Part shown: piece by piece, positions 7,181 through 16,821 of the stretch
How the letters are laid out: each line of letters opens with the position of its first letter
How positions within the stretch are numbered: position 1 is the stretch's first letter
Source of the DNA: Prevotella jejuni
Lineage (GTDB): Bacteria; Bacteroidota; Bacteroidia; Bacteroidales; Bacteroidaceae
Direction of reading: 5' to 3'
DNA: 53,006 nt
NCBI RefSeq assembly: GCF_900187995.1
Contig: NZ_FZNZ01000028.1
Span: forward strand, 1-53,006
Translations under genes and position numbers: made by a program
Notes under the pieces: generated by a model
Databases searched by the model: none
What the model was told of the DNA's origin: nothing
Seen by the model: the letters and a program-made list of their open reading frames with translations, nothing else

Positions 7181-9214
7181 TTACCACAGCTTCAAGCGTT
7201 CATTCTCAGGGATAAAGAGCTTATCACCCTCCTTCACACCGAAGGCCTTATACCATGCATTGATATGAGGAAGAGCACCATTGACACGCCACTCACCAAG
7301 AGAGTGTGGGTCACTCTTCACACGACTACGGATTTCAGCCTCAGTGATATTGTTTGCCCATACACCTGCATAAGCGATGAAGAAACGCTGTTCTGGTGTG
7401 AAGCCCATAATGACCTTACCCTTCTTTGCCTCTGGTGTCTTCATGAAAGCATTGAAAGCTACCTCGAGACCACCGTGGTCAGCAAGGTTCTCACCTAATG
7501 TGAGCTTACCGTTAGCATGAAGGTCTGGCAACACCTTAATAGCACTGAAGAAGTCAGCATACTTACCTGTACGAGCCTCGAAGTTCTTTCCATCCTCTTC
7601 AGTCCACCAGTCTGTCATATTACCATCCTTGTCGTAATGGCGTCCTTGGTCATCGAATCCGTGTGTCATCTCATGTCCTATCACCACACCAATGGCTCCA
7701 TAGTTAAAGGCATCATCCGCCTTCGGGTCGAAGAATGGGTATTGAAGAATACCTGCAGGGAAACAGATTTCATTCGTCGTAGGATTATAATAAGCATTGA
7801 CAGTCTGTGGTGTCATCAGCCACTTATCCTTATCAACAGGCTTACCAGCCTTCTCCTTGATAGCATCCTCAGCCCAGAACAGCTGACAGTTCTGCACGTT
7901 CTCATAATAAGACTTTGTTGGGTCTATCTTAAGTTGGCTCAAGTCCTTCCACTTATTAGGGTAACCCACCTTCACATAGAAGGTTGAAAGCTTTTCAAGA
8001 GCAGCCTTCTTAGTAGCCTCACTCATCCAGTCTTGTGCCTTAATACGCTCAGCAAGACTCACCTCAAGGTTCTTGATGAGGTCTTCCATACGTTTCTTAC
8101 TTGTAGCTGGGAAGTAACGCTCACAATAGATTCGGCCAAGCGCCTCACCCATCTGCTTCTCTACCTGTTGTGTAGCACGTTTCCAACGAGGGTAATCCTC
8201 CTTCGTACCACGCATCGTCTTACTGAAGAAGTTGAAATATTCTGCCCGTATGTCATCACTCAGATAGTTAGCTGAAGCAAGGATAGCGCTCCACTCCATA
8301 CGTGCACGCAGTTCCTCTGTACTCTCTGTAGCCGTTAGTTTGTCAACACCAGCAAGGAAAGCAGGCTGACACACTACCATCGTCTGAATATACTCGCTCT
8401 TAATACCTTCGGCATTAGCCAACTGCTCGAGTGAGATATTAGGATATTTCTCCTTAAACTCACCAAGCGTCATCTTATTATAGTTGGCCTCAACGTCACG
8501 TAACTCCGTACGGCTCTTTGATATCAAAGCCAACATTGTCTCATAACGCATCACAGCATCACGTTTAGCCGCAGCCTGTGTATCAGAGAAGCCATAGAGG
8601 CGGAACATATTAGCGATAAACTGACGGAAGGCATTACGGATGTCTGCCGTAGCCTTGTCATTATCGAGATAGTACTCTTTCTGCCCAAGGCTCAATCCGT
8701 CCTGATAGATAAGAAGGATATTCATCTTCGCATTCTTCTCATCAGCCTCAAAGGAATAACCCATTGGAACGCCATAGCCAAAACTTGCATACTTCAACTG
8801 CAGAGCACGAAGGTCGGCCAGACTCTTTGCATTCTCCATCTCGTTGAGTAGCGGTTTAACCGGACTTACGCCCTCCTTGTTACGGCGCACTGAGTCCATG
8901 GCGAGCTTATAGAAGTCGCCTAACTTTCTCTCTGTCGACCCTTCCTTACCCTGTTTCTTGAGCAAGTCAGTGAGGATCGTGTTGATACGCTTGTTGTTGT
9001 TCTCTTGCAACTGGTCGAACGAGCCAAAGCGTGAGAAGGCTCCAGGAAGCGGGTTAAGCTTCTGCCATCCACCCGTGGCAAACGTAAAGAAGTCGTCAGC
9101 CGGGCGTACCGACTTGTCGAGATTCTCTGCCTTGATACCTGCCTGACCCTGTGCCATAGCAGTGAAGGGCGCAGATGCAAGGAGCATCATTGGTAAAAGT
9201 GATTTAATACGCAT
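7181..9214 (-). CDS. M13 family zinc metallopeptidase (neprilysin/PepO-like), exported
   Basis: The protein has 677 residues with a signal peptide (MRIKSLLPMMLLASAPFTAMAQ) and no lipobox, so it is probably periplasmic or secreted. The substrate-binding motif NAYYNP is near residue 473, the zinc motif VIGHEMTHGFD gives H514, E515 and H518, and ENLADHGG gives the third zinc ligand E575 and D579. Such enzymes cleave peptides of up to about 40 residues on the amino side of hydrophobic residues. All catalytic residues are intact and the length is typical. It stands alone between two repeat-filled spacers; no convincing promoter was found in the repeats ahead of it. Confidence 0.95.
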   Translation of the reverse strand: MRIKSLLPMMLLASAPFTAMAQGQAGIKAENLDKSVRPADDFFTFATGGWQKLNPLPGAFSRFGSFDQLQENNNKRINTILTDLLKKQGKEGSTERKLGDFYKLAMDSVRRNKEGVSPVKPLLNEMENAKSLADLRALQLKYASFGYGVPMGYSFEADEKNAKMNILLIYQDGLSLGQKEYYLDNDKATADIRNAFRQFIANMFRLYGFSDTQAAAKRDAVMRYETMLALISKSRTELRDVEANYNKMTLGEFKEKYPNISLEQLANAEGIKSEYIQTMVVCQPAFLAGVDKLTATESTEELRARMEWSAILASANYLSDDIRAEYFNFFSKTMRGTKEDYPRWKRATQQVEKQMGEALGRIYCERYFPATSKKRMEDLIKNLEVSLAERIKAQDWMSEATKKAALEKLSTFYVKVGYPNKWKDLSQLKIDPTKSYYENVQNCQLFWAEDAIKEKAGKPVDKDKWLMTPQTVNAYYNPTTNEICFPAGILQYPFFDPKADDAFNYGAIGVVIGHEMTHGFDDQGRHYDKDGNMTDWWTEEDGKNFEARTGKYADFFSAIKVLPDLHANGKLTLGENLADHGGLEVAFNAFMKTPEAKKGKVIMGFTPEQRFFIAYAGVWANNITEAEIRSRVKSDPHSLGEWRVNGALPHINAWYKAFGVKEGDKLFIPENERLKLW

Positions 9215-9237
9215 AGTAATATATTTAATAAATAATA

Positions 9238-9763
9238 ACCTCCCCCAACCCCTCCGAAGGAGGGGAGTGCAGGAAACAGGCCTGCTTAACGTAGTTGATT
9301 TAGGACCTCCCCCAACCCCTCCGAAGGAGGGGAGTGCAGGAAACAGCCCTGCTTATCGTAGTTAATAAATAACTTTAATCTTCTAACAGAGAGTAATGTA
9401 GAATACTTATCATCCACAAACTATCGTGAGAATCATCCACTAACTATCGTGAGGAACACCCACAAACTAATGTGAAGTTAACATCCCTATCACAAGTAGC
9501 CAACCTATCCAGACGTAGCTGGTTTGGGACCTCCCCCAACCCCTCCGAAGGAGGGGAGTGCAGGAAACAGGCCTGCTCATCATAGTTAATATATAACTTT
9601 AACCCTCTATCAGAGAGTAATATAGAAAAATTCTCATCCACAAACTATCGTGAGGAACACCCACAAACTATTAAAAAGATAACATTCCCATCACAAGTAG
9701 CCGACCTATCCTGCCATAGCAGGTTTGCGGCTCCCCTCCTTCGGAGGGGCTGGGGGAGGTCCC
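9238..9763. repeat. Tandem duplication of a 200-224 bp repeat unit with G/C-rich hairpins
   Basis: The G/C-rich element (ACCTCCCCCAACCCCTCC followed by its GGAGGGG arm and a GTGCAGGAAACAG tail) starts at 9238, 9304 and 9528. The second and third copies each carry the same downstream text, so the block 9304-9527 is duplicated as 9528-9722. An inverted element at 9727-9763 ends right at the ABC-F stop codon. This fills the whole 549-bp spacer. Confidence 0.9.
9414..9482. repeat. Three 23-bp direct repeats
   Basis: Units at 9414, 9437 and 9460 share CCACAAACTATCGTGAG. Two more units (9638-9683) lie in the duplicated block. The reverse complement resembles the 23-bp units at 15,368. Confidence 0.85.
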
Positions 9764-11758
9764 CTACTCCTTCATCCCCTCCAGCTCTTCCGACAGTATG
9801 AGCCATCGGTCGTTCTCCTCATCAAGTTCACGCTGAAGGTTGGTATATTCCGAAACGAGTTCCATATTCGAGGCATTCTCAGGTGCCATAAGGAGCTCGT
9901 CGAGTTCGCTCTTACGTGCTTCCAGCTTTGCTATCTTAGCTTCCGAGTCGTCAACTGCGCGTTGCGCCTTACGTATCTTCTTCTGCAGTTCCTTACGTTC
10001 AGCGTATGACAAGATCTCGCCTGAGGTCTCAGCTGACCCTTCCGAAGGGTGGGGGGTAGCATTTTTATTATTATTAGATGTCAGTGAGACAGTCTCCGTA
10101 CCCTCCCCCTTTCGAGCAAGTTGGAGGGATTCACTGGTGCTTCTAAGCCAATCATAGATACCACCCAAATGTTCTCTCACCTTACCACCACCGAACTCAT
10201 AGACCTTACTTACCAGTCCATCGAGGAACTCACGGTCGTGGCTCACGATGATTGCCGTACCGTCAAAGGCCTTAATAGCTTCCTTCAACACTTCCTTTGA
10301 GGCTATGTCGAGGTGGTTGGTAGGCTCATCAAGGATAAGAAGGTTTACTGGTTCAAGCAATAGCTTAATCATCGCTAAGCGCGAACGCTCACCTCCTGAG
10401 AGTACTTTAACATACTTCTCTGACGTCTCTCCACCAAACATAAATGCACCGAGGAGGTCGTTTATCCTCAGACGCATGTCTCCTGTAGCCACCCTATCGA
10501 TAGTTTCATAAATCGTAAGGTTCTCGTCTAACAGTTGTGCCTGGTTCTGTGCGAAATAACCAATTTGCACGTTATGCCCTATCTTCAGCGTACCGTCAAA
10601 TGGTATCTCACCCATGATACACTTCACGAAGGTAGACTTTCCCTCACCGTTCTTACCGACGAAGGCCACTTTCTCACCTCTTTTAATAATAAGGTCGACA
10701 CCCTCAAAGACCGTCTGACCCGGTCCGTCACTATGCAGTCTACTTGGATAAGTCTTCCCCAAGCCCTCTGCAATGACTGGATAGTCTCCACTTCTCAGAC
10801 ATGGAGGGAACTTCAGACGCATAGCCGAATTATCCACCTCGTCCACTTCTATGGGTACTATCTTCTCCAACTGACGGATGCGTTGCTGCACCTGTACGGC
10901 TTTCGTGGCCTGATAACGGAACCGTTCGATAAACGCCTTGGTGTCGGCAATCTCCTTCTGTTGGTTCTCATAGGCACGAAGCTGCTGTTCGCGGCGTTCT
11001 TTCCTAAGGACAAGATACTCGTCATACTTCACCCGATAGTCTTCTACATGGCCACAGGTTATCTCAAGCGTACGGTTCGTTACATTATTAACAAATGCTC
11101 GGTCGTGACTAACCAGTACTACAGCCTTAGCACTTTGGGCAAGGAATTGCTCCAACCATTGAATTGACTCAATGTCAAGGTGGTTCGTAGGCTCATCAAG
11201 TAAGAGTACGTCTGGACGGCGGAGGAGTATCTTTGCTAACTCAATACGCATACGCCATCCACCAGAGAACTCACGAGTAGGACGGTCGAAATCGTCTCTC
11301 GTAAAGCCAAGACCCGTCAGTGTGCGCTCTATCTCAGCCTCATAATTCTCACCTCCCATCATCATATAGCGTTCATGCTCCGTCGTAAAGCGCTCAACGA
11401 GTTCGGCATATCCGTCACTCTCATAGTCGGTGCGCTCGGCCATCTCCTGCTCCATCTCCTTGAGTTTGGCCTCCATCTTCGTCTTGTCAGCGAAGGCCTT
11501 GCGCGTTTCCTCCTTCACGGTCGTATCGTCAGAAAGCTTCATCACCTGCGGCAGGTAGCCTATTGTCGTATCATTCGGTACAGAAACGGACCCGCTCGTA
11601 GGCTTCTGCATCCCACAGAGTATCTTCAGCATGGTTGACTTTCCCGCTCCGTTCTTACCCACTAAGGCTATCCTGTCTCGCTCATTGATGACGAATGAAA
11701 CATCCTTAAACAATGGCTTCACGCCAAATTCCACCGTCAGTCCGTCTATTGATATCAT
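9764..11758 (-). CDS. ABC-F family ATPase
   Basis: Two complete ATPase cassettes lie on one chain without membrane segments: Walker A GKNGAGKST at residues 34-42 and GKNGEGKST in the second half, signatures FSGGWRMRIELA and LSGGERSRLAMI, each followed by LLLDEPTNHLD or LILDEPTNHLD. ABC-F proteins bind the ribosomal E site and act on stalled or antibiotic-blocked translation. A linker of about 80 residues joins the cassettes, and the C-terminal 80 residues are a charged coiled coil. At 664 residues the size is usual, apart from a short insertion ATPHPSEGSAET (about residues 567-578) encoded by repeat-like DNA. Whether it is a housekeeping (Uup/YheS-like) or resistance type cannot be settled. 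Confidence 0.93.
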   Translation of the reverse strand: MISIDGLTVEFGVKPLFKDVSFVINERDRIALVGKNGAGKSTMLKILCGMQKPTSGSVSVPNDTTIGYLPQVMKLSDDTTVKEETRKAFADKTKMEAKLKEMEQEMAERTDYESDGYAELVERFTTEHERYMMMGGENYEAEIERTLTGLGFTRDDFDRPTREFSGGWRMRIELAKILLRRPDVLLLDEPTNHLDIESIQWLEQFLAQSAKAVVLVSHDRAFVNNVTNRTLEITCGHVEDYRVKYDEYLVLRKERREQQLRAYENQQKEIADTKAFIERFRYQATKAVQVQQRIRQLEKIVPIEVDEVDNSAMRLKFPPCLRSGDYPVIAEGLGKTYPSRLHSDGPGQTVFEGVDLIIKRGEKVAFVGKNGEGKSTFVKCIMGEIPFDGTLKIGHNVQIGYFAQNQAQLLDENLTIYETIDRVATGDMRLRINDLLGAFMFGGETSEKYVKVLSGGERSRLAMIKLLLEPVNLLILDEPTNHLDIASKEVLKEAIKAFDGTAIIVSHDREFLDGLVSKVYEFGGGKVREHLGGIYDWLRSTSESLQLARKGEGTETVSLTSNNNKNATPHPSEGSAETSGEILSYAERKELQKKIRKAQRAVDDSEAKIAKLEARKSELDELLMAPENASNMELVSEYTNLQRELDEENDRWLILSEELEGMKE
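10025..10060 (-). repeat. Repeat-derived in-frame insert in the ABC-F gene
   Basis: The plus strand reads GACCCTTCCGAAGGGTGGGGGG, a diverged version of the G/C-rich hairpin element. It codes for TPHPSEGSAE between the second ATPase cassette and the C-terminal coiled coil, a place that tolerates length change. Confidence 0.65.
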
Positions 11759-11927
11759 GTTCTAATCTCTTTCCTAAATGTTCTTTGCAAAGATAAGATT
11801 TTATTTTCAATAAGAGAAATCCGTCTTTTGTACATTTCGTTACGCTATTCCGTCTCTCTCATCTCCCATAAAACCTATCGGCATATACCTATTTTGTTTA
11901 TTTTTCTATGTTATTTTTGCAATTTGA

Positions 11928-11958
11928 CAAAGATAGTAATAATAAACTAAAAAACCAA
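11928..11958 (-). promoter_or_regulatory. Probable promoter of the ABC-F gene
   Basis: On the minus strand TTG (11956-11958), 20 bp, TATCTTTG (11928-11935), giving a leader of about 165 nt. A second TATCTTTG nearer the gene (11788-11795) lacks a well-placed TTG. Confidence 0.6.
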
Positions 11959-12185
11959 TGAAAAGGTGAATTAATACACAACATTCTCGCTAAAAATACT
12001 TTTCTGTACCGATGTACACCTATCCTTCCATGCCATAATACGATTTCTTCTATTATTACACAACGCCTATCGGATGCTTGAAATTATTTTACATTAATCC
12101 CAAAAAGAGTCAGTAAACAGCAAGCCAGACACACACTATAATCAAGCTTACAACTAACAGTGATTCAGATGGTTATAAACAGCAA

Positions 12186-12425
12186 TGAAGAAGACGCCCT
12201 TCAAGCATTAAGAAGGGCATGTTCAAGGGGCAAGAAGGGCATGTTCAAGGGGCAAGAAGGGCATGTTCTCCAAAGCTAAACATAACATGCTGATTTATTG
12301 AAGCTTACTGCTTTAATTATAAGACGTATCATACACCTATCAAGAAAGTGTCAAGCTCATCGCAATGTAATGATTTTTCATACTCTTATAGAGTCTTCTG
12401 AAGTGTGGAGTATTTTGTTTTGCTT
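12186..12425. repeat. AAGAAGGGCATGTTC dispersed element, copy A
   Basis: Three AAGAAGGGCATGTTC units start at 12210, 12232 and 12254, exactly 22 bp apart, preceded by the partly complementary AAGAAGACGCCCTTC. About 100 bp further on, ATGTAATGATTTTTCA and the text after it match copies B and C. It lies in the 964-bp spacer before the TonB receptor; the rest of that spacer holds the two promoters described and nothing else recognised. Confidence 0.9.
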
Positions 12426-12650
12426 GCTATCATCTCAGCTTTTTTCATTCATCAGCAGTGGGCTGTTTAGTTACGAAATCATAACACATAGGAGGAAAGA
12501 CAGCAAACTCCAATGAGACTAATCAACCTACCTTTTGCACCTAATCACTCAAGGTTCGCTTATTATAGCAGTAGAGCAACATTGGTCGAAAGCTCCTTTT
12601 TATTCATTAATAATCAACTGCTTGCATGCTATATTCCTAATAAATGAGGA

Positions 12651-12681
12651 TTGCGCCGTGTCTTTTTTCTTCCTACCTTTG
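12651..12681 (+). promoter_or_regulatory. Bacteroidota-type promoter of the TonB receptor
   Basis: TTG at 12651-12653, 20 bp, then TACCTTTG at 12674-12681, about 40 bp before the ATG. Confidence 0.8.
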
Positions 12682-12722
12682 CCATCGTTAATTAAATACA
12701 AAAATATTAGAAATAAGATTAT

Positions 12723-15218
12723 ATGGTTAAGTCTAAATTTGGTATTGCTCTTCTGATGGCGACATCTTTGCCTATGGCAATACAGGCCAACAACATTATC
12801 GAGAAAGGAGATACTTCCAGAGTCTATGACATAGACGAGGTTGTCGTCATCGACCAGCCTAAGGAGGCTTTCCGCCTGCGTCAGCAGCCATTGAGTAGCA
12901 CCTCTTTTAATGGCGATTTGATACGCGACCTCAACGTACAGGATGTACGTAACCTCTCAGTCTTTGTACCTTCATTTGCCATGCCAGAGTATGGAAGCCG
13001 TTATACCTCTTCTATCTATATGCGTGGAATAGGCTCACGTGTCTACTCACCTGCCGTGGGTATTTACGTAGATGGTATGCCTATCTTGAACAAGAGTGCC
13101 TTTAATTTCCATACGTATGACGTCGACCGTGTTGATGTTCTGCATGGTCCGCAGGGTACACTCTATGGGATGAACACCGAGGGGGGACTGATTCGCCTTT
13201 ATAGTCGTAATCCTTTCCAGTATCAAGGGACTGATGTTCAACTCTCTATCGGCTCGAAACTCTATCGAAAAGCAGAGGTTAGCCGCTATAAGAAAGTCAA
13301 TGATAAGATGGCATTCGCCGTTGCTGGCTTCTATGGAGGGCAGAATGGGTTCTTCCGTAATCAGTATGATGGCTCACATGCCGACCTCATCAATGAGTTT
13401 GGAGGTAAGGGACGACTCCTGTGGAGACCAACAGACAGACTGAACTTCGACCTCATTGCCGACTATCAATATACTCGCCAAAATGGCTTCCCATACGGTC
13501 AGGTGGTCACAGAAGACGAACTTGCTGCTGCTACCATCACCTCTCCTCTCTATGGATTGAAGGCTGGTACGCAACTACCTAACCAAAATCGACAGAGCAA
13601 TTATCGCCGTAATATCATCAACACAGGACTGGGCATTAAATATGCGGGTAATGGATTTGACATCAATTCGATGACTTCTTGGCAGTACTTACGCGACTAC
13701 ATGCTCATGGATATAGACTATCGTCCACAAGACTTCATGCACCTTACGCAGCGTCAGTTGGGTAACACGGTGACGGAGGAACTGTCTGTTAAGAGCAAAA
13801 ATGATAGTAAGTGGCATTGGACCTTCGGCGCTTTTGGGTCTTACCAGTGGTTGAAGACGACGGCACCTGTCTACTTTGATCAGGATATGAACAGCTATCT
13901 GTCTAAGAAGATTACTGACTATGCCTACAACGGAATGCTTAACGCCATGGCTGCACGTGTGGCTCAAAGGATGATAGCAGGCGGTATGTCAGAGGAACTC
14001 GCCAACAAGACGGCACGAGCAAGCGTCGCTGCAATGATTGCTGGGGCTGGTGGTGTCAACATCAACATGACGATGGACCCTGTCCCAGGTGTCTTCCATA
14101 CGCCAACACTCAACTTAGGTGTCTACCATGAGAGCAACATCGAACTCACTGATCGCCTTATGGCGACCCTTGGTTTACGCTATGATTACTCACGTGTAAA
14201 CATTGATTACGAGACTTCAGCACGTGTTGCATTGCAGGAGAGTGTGATGGGTGTAACCATCAACCCTGTTATCACCTCTGCTCTGAAGCATAGCGAGCAT
14301 GACAGCTTCAAGCAGCTTCTTCCAAAAGTGGGCCTGACCTATCGTCTTCAGAACGGTAGTAACGTCTATGCAACATGGTCAAAAGGCTATCGAGCAGGCG
14401 GTTATAACTTCGAGATGTTCTCTGATGTGCTGCAGACTGAGACCTCTCAGGCAGCTAACAAGGCTCGTGCTGATGTCGACATCGCACATGATGAGGCTTA
14501 CTATGAGCGTATCGCAAAGACGATTGAGTATAAACCAGAGACCAGTTGGAACTATGAGGTGGGAGCACACCTAAACCTCTTCAACAACCAAGTACACCTC
14601 GATCTCGCTGCTTACTATATGCAGATTCGCAATCAGCAGCTCTCTGTGATGGCGGGTAACTATGGCTTTGGTCGTGTGATGACGAATGCTGGTCGTAGCC
14701 ATTCTTGCGGCTTGGAGGCAACACTCCGTGGTGTTGCACTCGACAATAAACTAACTTACGGACTCAGCTATGGCTTTACAAGTGCACAGTTCGATGAGTA
14801 TAAAGACTCTATCGCAGGCGTTGGTATGGTTGATTACAAGGATAAGCGTGTACCTTTCGTACCGCAACATACACTCGGGGCCAATGCTGACTATCGTATA
14901 GATGTTGACCCTGCAGCCTTGCTTGATGCGTCTAATCGCTTCCACTTGCGTAGTGTCACGGTGGGAATGAACCTCTCCGCACAGGGTAAGACCTACTGGG
15001 ATGAGCAGAACACTATCGGTCAGAACTTCTATGCAGTAGTAGGTGCTCATGCCGATGCCGACTTCGGTCCGCTTCATGTCAACCTCTGGGTGCGTAACTT
15101 AACAGATACTAAATACAACAGTTTCGCCGTTCAGAGCGCTGCTACTGGTACTCGCTACACCTTCGCACAACTTGGTAATCCGTTCCAAATGGGCGTGGAC
15201 TTTAGGGTACACTTCTAA
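12723..15218 (+). CDS. TonB-dependent outer-membrane receptor
   Basis: The 831-residue protein has a signal peptide (MVKSKFGIALLMATSLPMAIQA), a TonB-box-like DEVVVI near residue 38, and a plug domain (about 50-165) with VGIYVDGMPI and VDRVDVLHGPQGTLYG. A long beta-barrel region follows and ends in the outer-membrane signature FRVHF. It lacks the CarboxypepD_reg and STN domains of SusC proteins and has no SusD partner, so it is more like siderophore or vitamin receptors. No substrate gene lies nearby. It stands alone between repeat islands, with its own promoter and a G/C-rich hairpin just after the stop. Confidence 0.93.
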   Translation: MVKSKFGIALLMATSLPMAIQANNIIEKGDTSRVYDIDEVVVIDQPKEAFRLRQQPLSSTSFNGDLIRDLNVQDVRNLSVFVPSFAMPEYGSRYTSSIYMRGIGSRVYSPAVGIYVDGMPILNKSAFNFHTYDVDRVDVLHGPQGTLYGMNTEGGLIRLYSRNPFQYQGTDVQLSIGSKLYRKAEVSRYKKVNDKMAFAVAGFYGGQNGFFRNQYDGSHADLINEFGGKGRLLWRPTDRLNFDLIADYQYTRQNGFPYGQVVTEDELAAATITSPLYGLKAGTQLPNQNRQSNYRRNIINTGLGIKYAGNGFDINSMTSWQYLRDYMLMDIDYRPQDFMHLTQRQLGNTVTEELSVKSKNDSKWHWTFGAFGSYQWLKTTAPVYFDQDMNSYLSKKITDYAYNGMLNAMAARVAQRMIAGGMSEELANKTARASVAAMIAGAGGVNINMTMDPVPGVFHTPTLNLGVYHESNIELTDRLMATLGLRYDYSRVNIDYETSARVALQESVMGVTINPVITSALKHSEHDSFKQLLPKVGLTYRLQNGSNVYATWSKGYRAGGYNFEMFSDVLQTETSQAANKARADVDIAHDEAYYERIAKTIEYKPETSWNYEVGAHLNLFNNQVHLDLAAYYMQIRNQQLSVMAGNYGFGRVMTNAGRSHSCGLEATLRGVALDNKLTYGLSYGFTSAQFDEYKDSIAGVGMVDYKDKRVPFVPQHTLGANADYRIDVDPAALLDASNRFHLRSVTVGMNLSAQGKTYWDEQNTIGQNFYAVVGAHADADFGPLHVNLWVRNLTDTKYNSFAVQSAATGTRYTFAQLGNPFQMGVDFRVHF

Positions 15219-15237
15219 TGATAAGGGGGTAAAGGGG

Positions 15238-15282
15238 ACCTCCCCCGACCCCTCCGAAGGAGGGGAGAGCCTAACGGGACAC
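15238..15282. repeat. G/C-rich dispersed hairpin element after the TonB receptor
   Basis: It reads GACCTCCCCCGACCCCTCC, then GAAGGAGGGGAG and AGCCTAACGGGAC. It lies 20 bp after the stop codon, and the CCCCTCC/GGAGGGG arms could form a hairpin in the mRNA. Confidence 0.85.
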
Positions 15283-15367
15283 GGTTGGGTGCGGGGGGAT
15301 AGATAAGGCGTAACGCACGAATAAGACGTATTCACGGGGCGAGAATATAAGGAAAGAATACTTAACT

Positions 15368-15480
15368 ATAAGTTCTGTGGGGACGTGAATATAAGTTCTG
15401 TGGGGACGTAAACATAAGTTCTGTGGGGACATAAACATAAGTTAGTGAAGGCGTAAATACAAGTTAGTGGAGACGTAAAA
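15368..15480. repeat. Five tandem 22-23 bp repeats
   Basis: Units start at 15368, 15391, 15414, 15437 and 15459. The first three share ATAAGTTCTGTGGGGAC, the last two AAGTTAGTG. They are unlikely to be coding because the period is not a multiple of three. Confidence 0.9.
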
Positions 15481-15577
15481 ATCAGTCGAAGACTTGTAAA
15501 TAGCTGTCTACTACTTATCAGTTATATATATTAATGTAAGGAACTTATCTCAATTAGAGGACCAATATGTATATATC

Positions 15578-15625
15578 ATGACCTACAACTAATGTGACGT
15601 AGCTCGCACATTAGTTGTAGGTCAT
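15578..15625. terminator. Perfect 19-bp palindrome, terminator-like
   Basis: The arms 15578-15596 and 15607-15625 pair perfectly around a 10-nt loop, with core GACCTACAACTAATGTG. The right flank is TTCTTTTA. The near twin is at 21,963-22,007. It is far (360 bp) from the TonB stop, so a terminator role is possible but not shown. Confidence 0.85.
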
Positions 15626-15670
15626 TTCTTTTACTCGTCCGATAGATGGAATAATAAGAGCTTGCGGGGT

Positions 15671-15816
15671 GGTAGGTGTTGAATGTTAGGTGTTGATGAT
15701 GTGCTTTGTGGGATAGTAGGTGTTGAATGTTAGGTGTTAATGATGTGCTTTGTGGGGTGGTAGGTGTATGATGTTAGGTGTTGATGAAAGGGTTTTGTGG
15801 ATGGTAGGTGAATAAT
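15671..15816. repeat. 44-bp tandem repeat, 3.3 copies
   Basis: Units start at 15671, 15715 and 15759, with a partial unit at 15803. Each begins GTAGGTGTTGAATGTTAGG or a close variant. The text resembles the GGGTGTTGGGTGATG array near 5.7 kb. Confidence 0.9.
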
Positions 15817-15898
15817 GTAAAATAGTGAAGAAGAGCTGTTAGTCATAGAACAACGATTACCAACAAGTACTAATATCATACGCTATCTCATAGCAGGT

Positions 15899-15958
15899 TA
15901 GGCTCTCCCCTCCTTCGGAGGGGCTGGGGGAGGTCCTCGGAGGGGCCGGGGGAGGTCC
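15899..15958. repeat. Double G/C-rich hairpin element
   Basis: One full element (GGCTCTCCCCTCCTTCGGAG...) is followed directly by a partial second copy of its right half. Confidence 0.85.
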
Positions 15959-15992
15959 TCACTTTTTACTCTCCTCAATTCCACCACACGGT

Positions 15993-16250
15993 CTTCATGA
16001 TTGAAGAAGACGCCCTTCTTCGTTCGAGAACATGCCCTTCTTGCACGTAGAACATGCCCTTCTTGGGGCAAGAAGGGCATATTCTTCAACACTATTTGTA
16101 ACACTCTGATTCCTTGATGGTTACAAACTCAATTAAAGAATAGATTATTCCCCTGTATTAAGGGCATTTAGCTCACTATTATGTGATGATTTTTCACAGC
16201 CTTACAGAGCCTTACATTGTGTAAAGTGATTGCCAAATTACTCCTATAAA
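15993..16250. repeat. AAGAAGGGCATGTTC dispersed element, copy B
   Basis: It holds two GAACATGCCCTTCTTG units 22 bp apart and one inverted AAGAAGGGCATATTC, so inverted units can pair. The distal part, TATGTGATGATTTTTCA and the following 40 bp, matches copies A and C. Confidence 0.88.
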
Positions 16251-16519
16251 CATACTAAGAAAAACAAAAAGGTGCGTCCTTTTTCTTGCATTATAACACT
16301 GAAAAACATATTATCCCCATACGCACAGAGACCTCATTAGGTGCAAGAACTCACAAACTATAAGCCTAATGATAGTAGAGAAGTGCCGTGACACCTGTCG
16401 GTCGGAGGCCCCTCGTTGACTTTACATGTGTGCCAATAGACATCTATATCACCTGTACTACTGACAAGAAAAAGAACTACTCAACAACTGGTAGTACATG
16501 GAGAAAGGGTTGAGGGACA

Positions 16520-16651
16520 TTCGCACAACTGATTAAAACTGTTTTCGCAACTTAAAATGACTACTAACGCCACTTAAAATCAGCATTCACACCACTTAAT
16601 ATCAGCGTTAACACCACTTGGAGGAAGCATTATCACCACCAGAAATGAGCA
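16520..16651. repeat. Six degenerate 22-bp tandem repeats
   Basis: Units start at 16520, 16542, 16564, 16586, 16608 and 16630. The best conserved ones read like TTCACACCACTTAATATCAG. They lie in the 1.6-kb spacer before the C10 protease stop; the stretch 16,260-16,520 shows nothing recognisable. Confidence 0.85.
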
Positions 16652-16758
16652 TTGACAAGTCAACAACAATAGTCATACAAGACTCGAAAGTATCACAACA
16701 TGAAGCGTAGAAGAACGAGAGATAGCACATAAATCACAATTATAAAGCATAGAGAATC

Positions 16759-16782
16759 CACACTGAGGGAGCCCTCAATGTG
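16759..16782 (-). terminator. Probable terminator of the C10 protease gene
   Basis: An 11-nt arm (16759-16769) pairs with 16772-16782 with one wobble, 40 bp after the stop. The T-run on the minus strand is poor, so confidence is moderate. Confidence 0.55.
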
Positions 16783-16821
16783 AATTCAACTAATACGCCT
16801 AATTATGTCAGTCCTATTCTA

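Noticed and set aside
15898..16104. 68-codon frame reading the repeats (MPFLPQEGHVL...)
   Set aside because: It is entirely made of two dispersed repeat families, and the 22-bp step breaks the frame in other copies.
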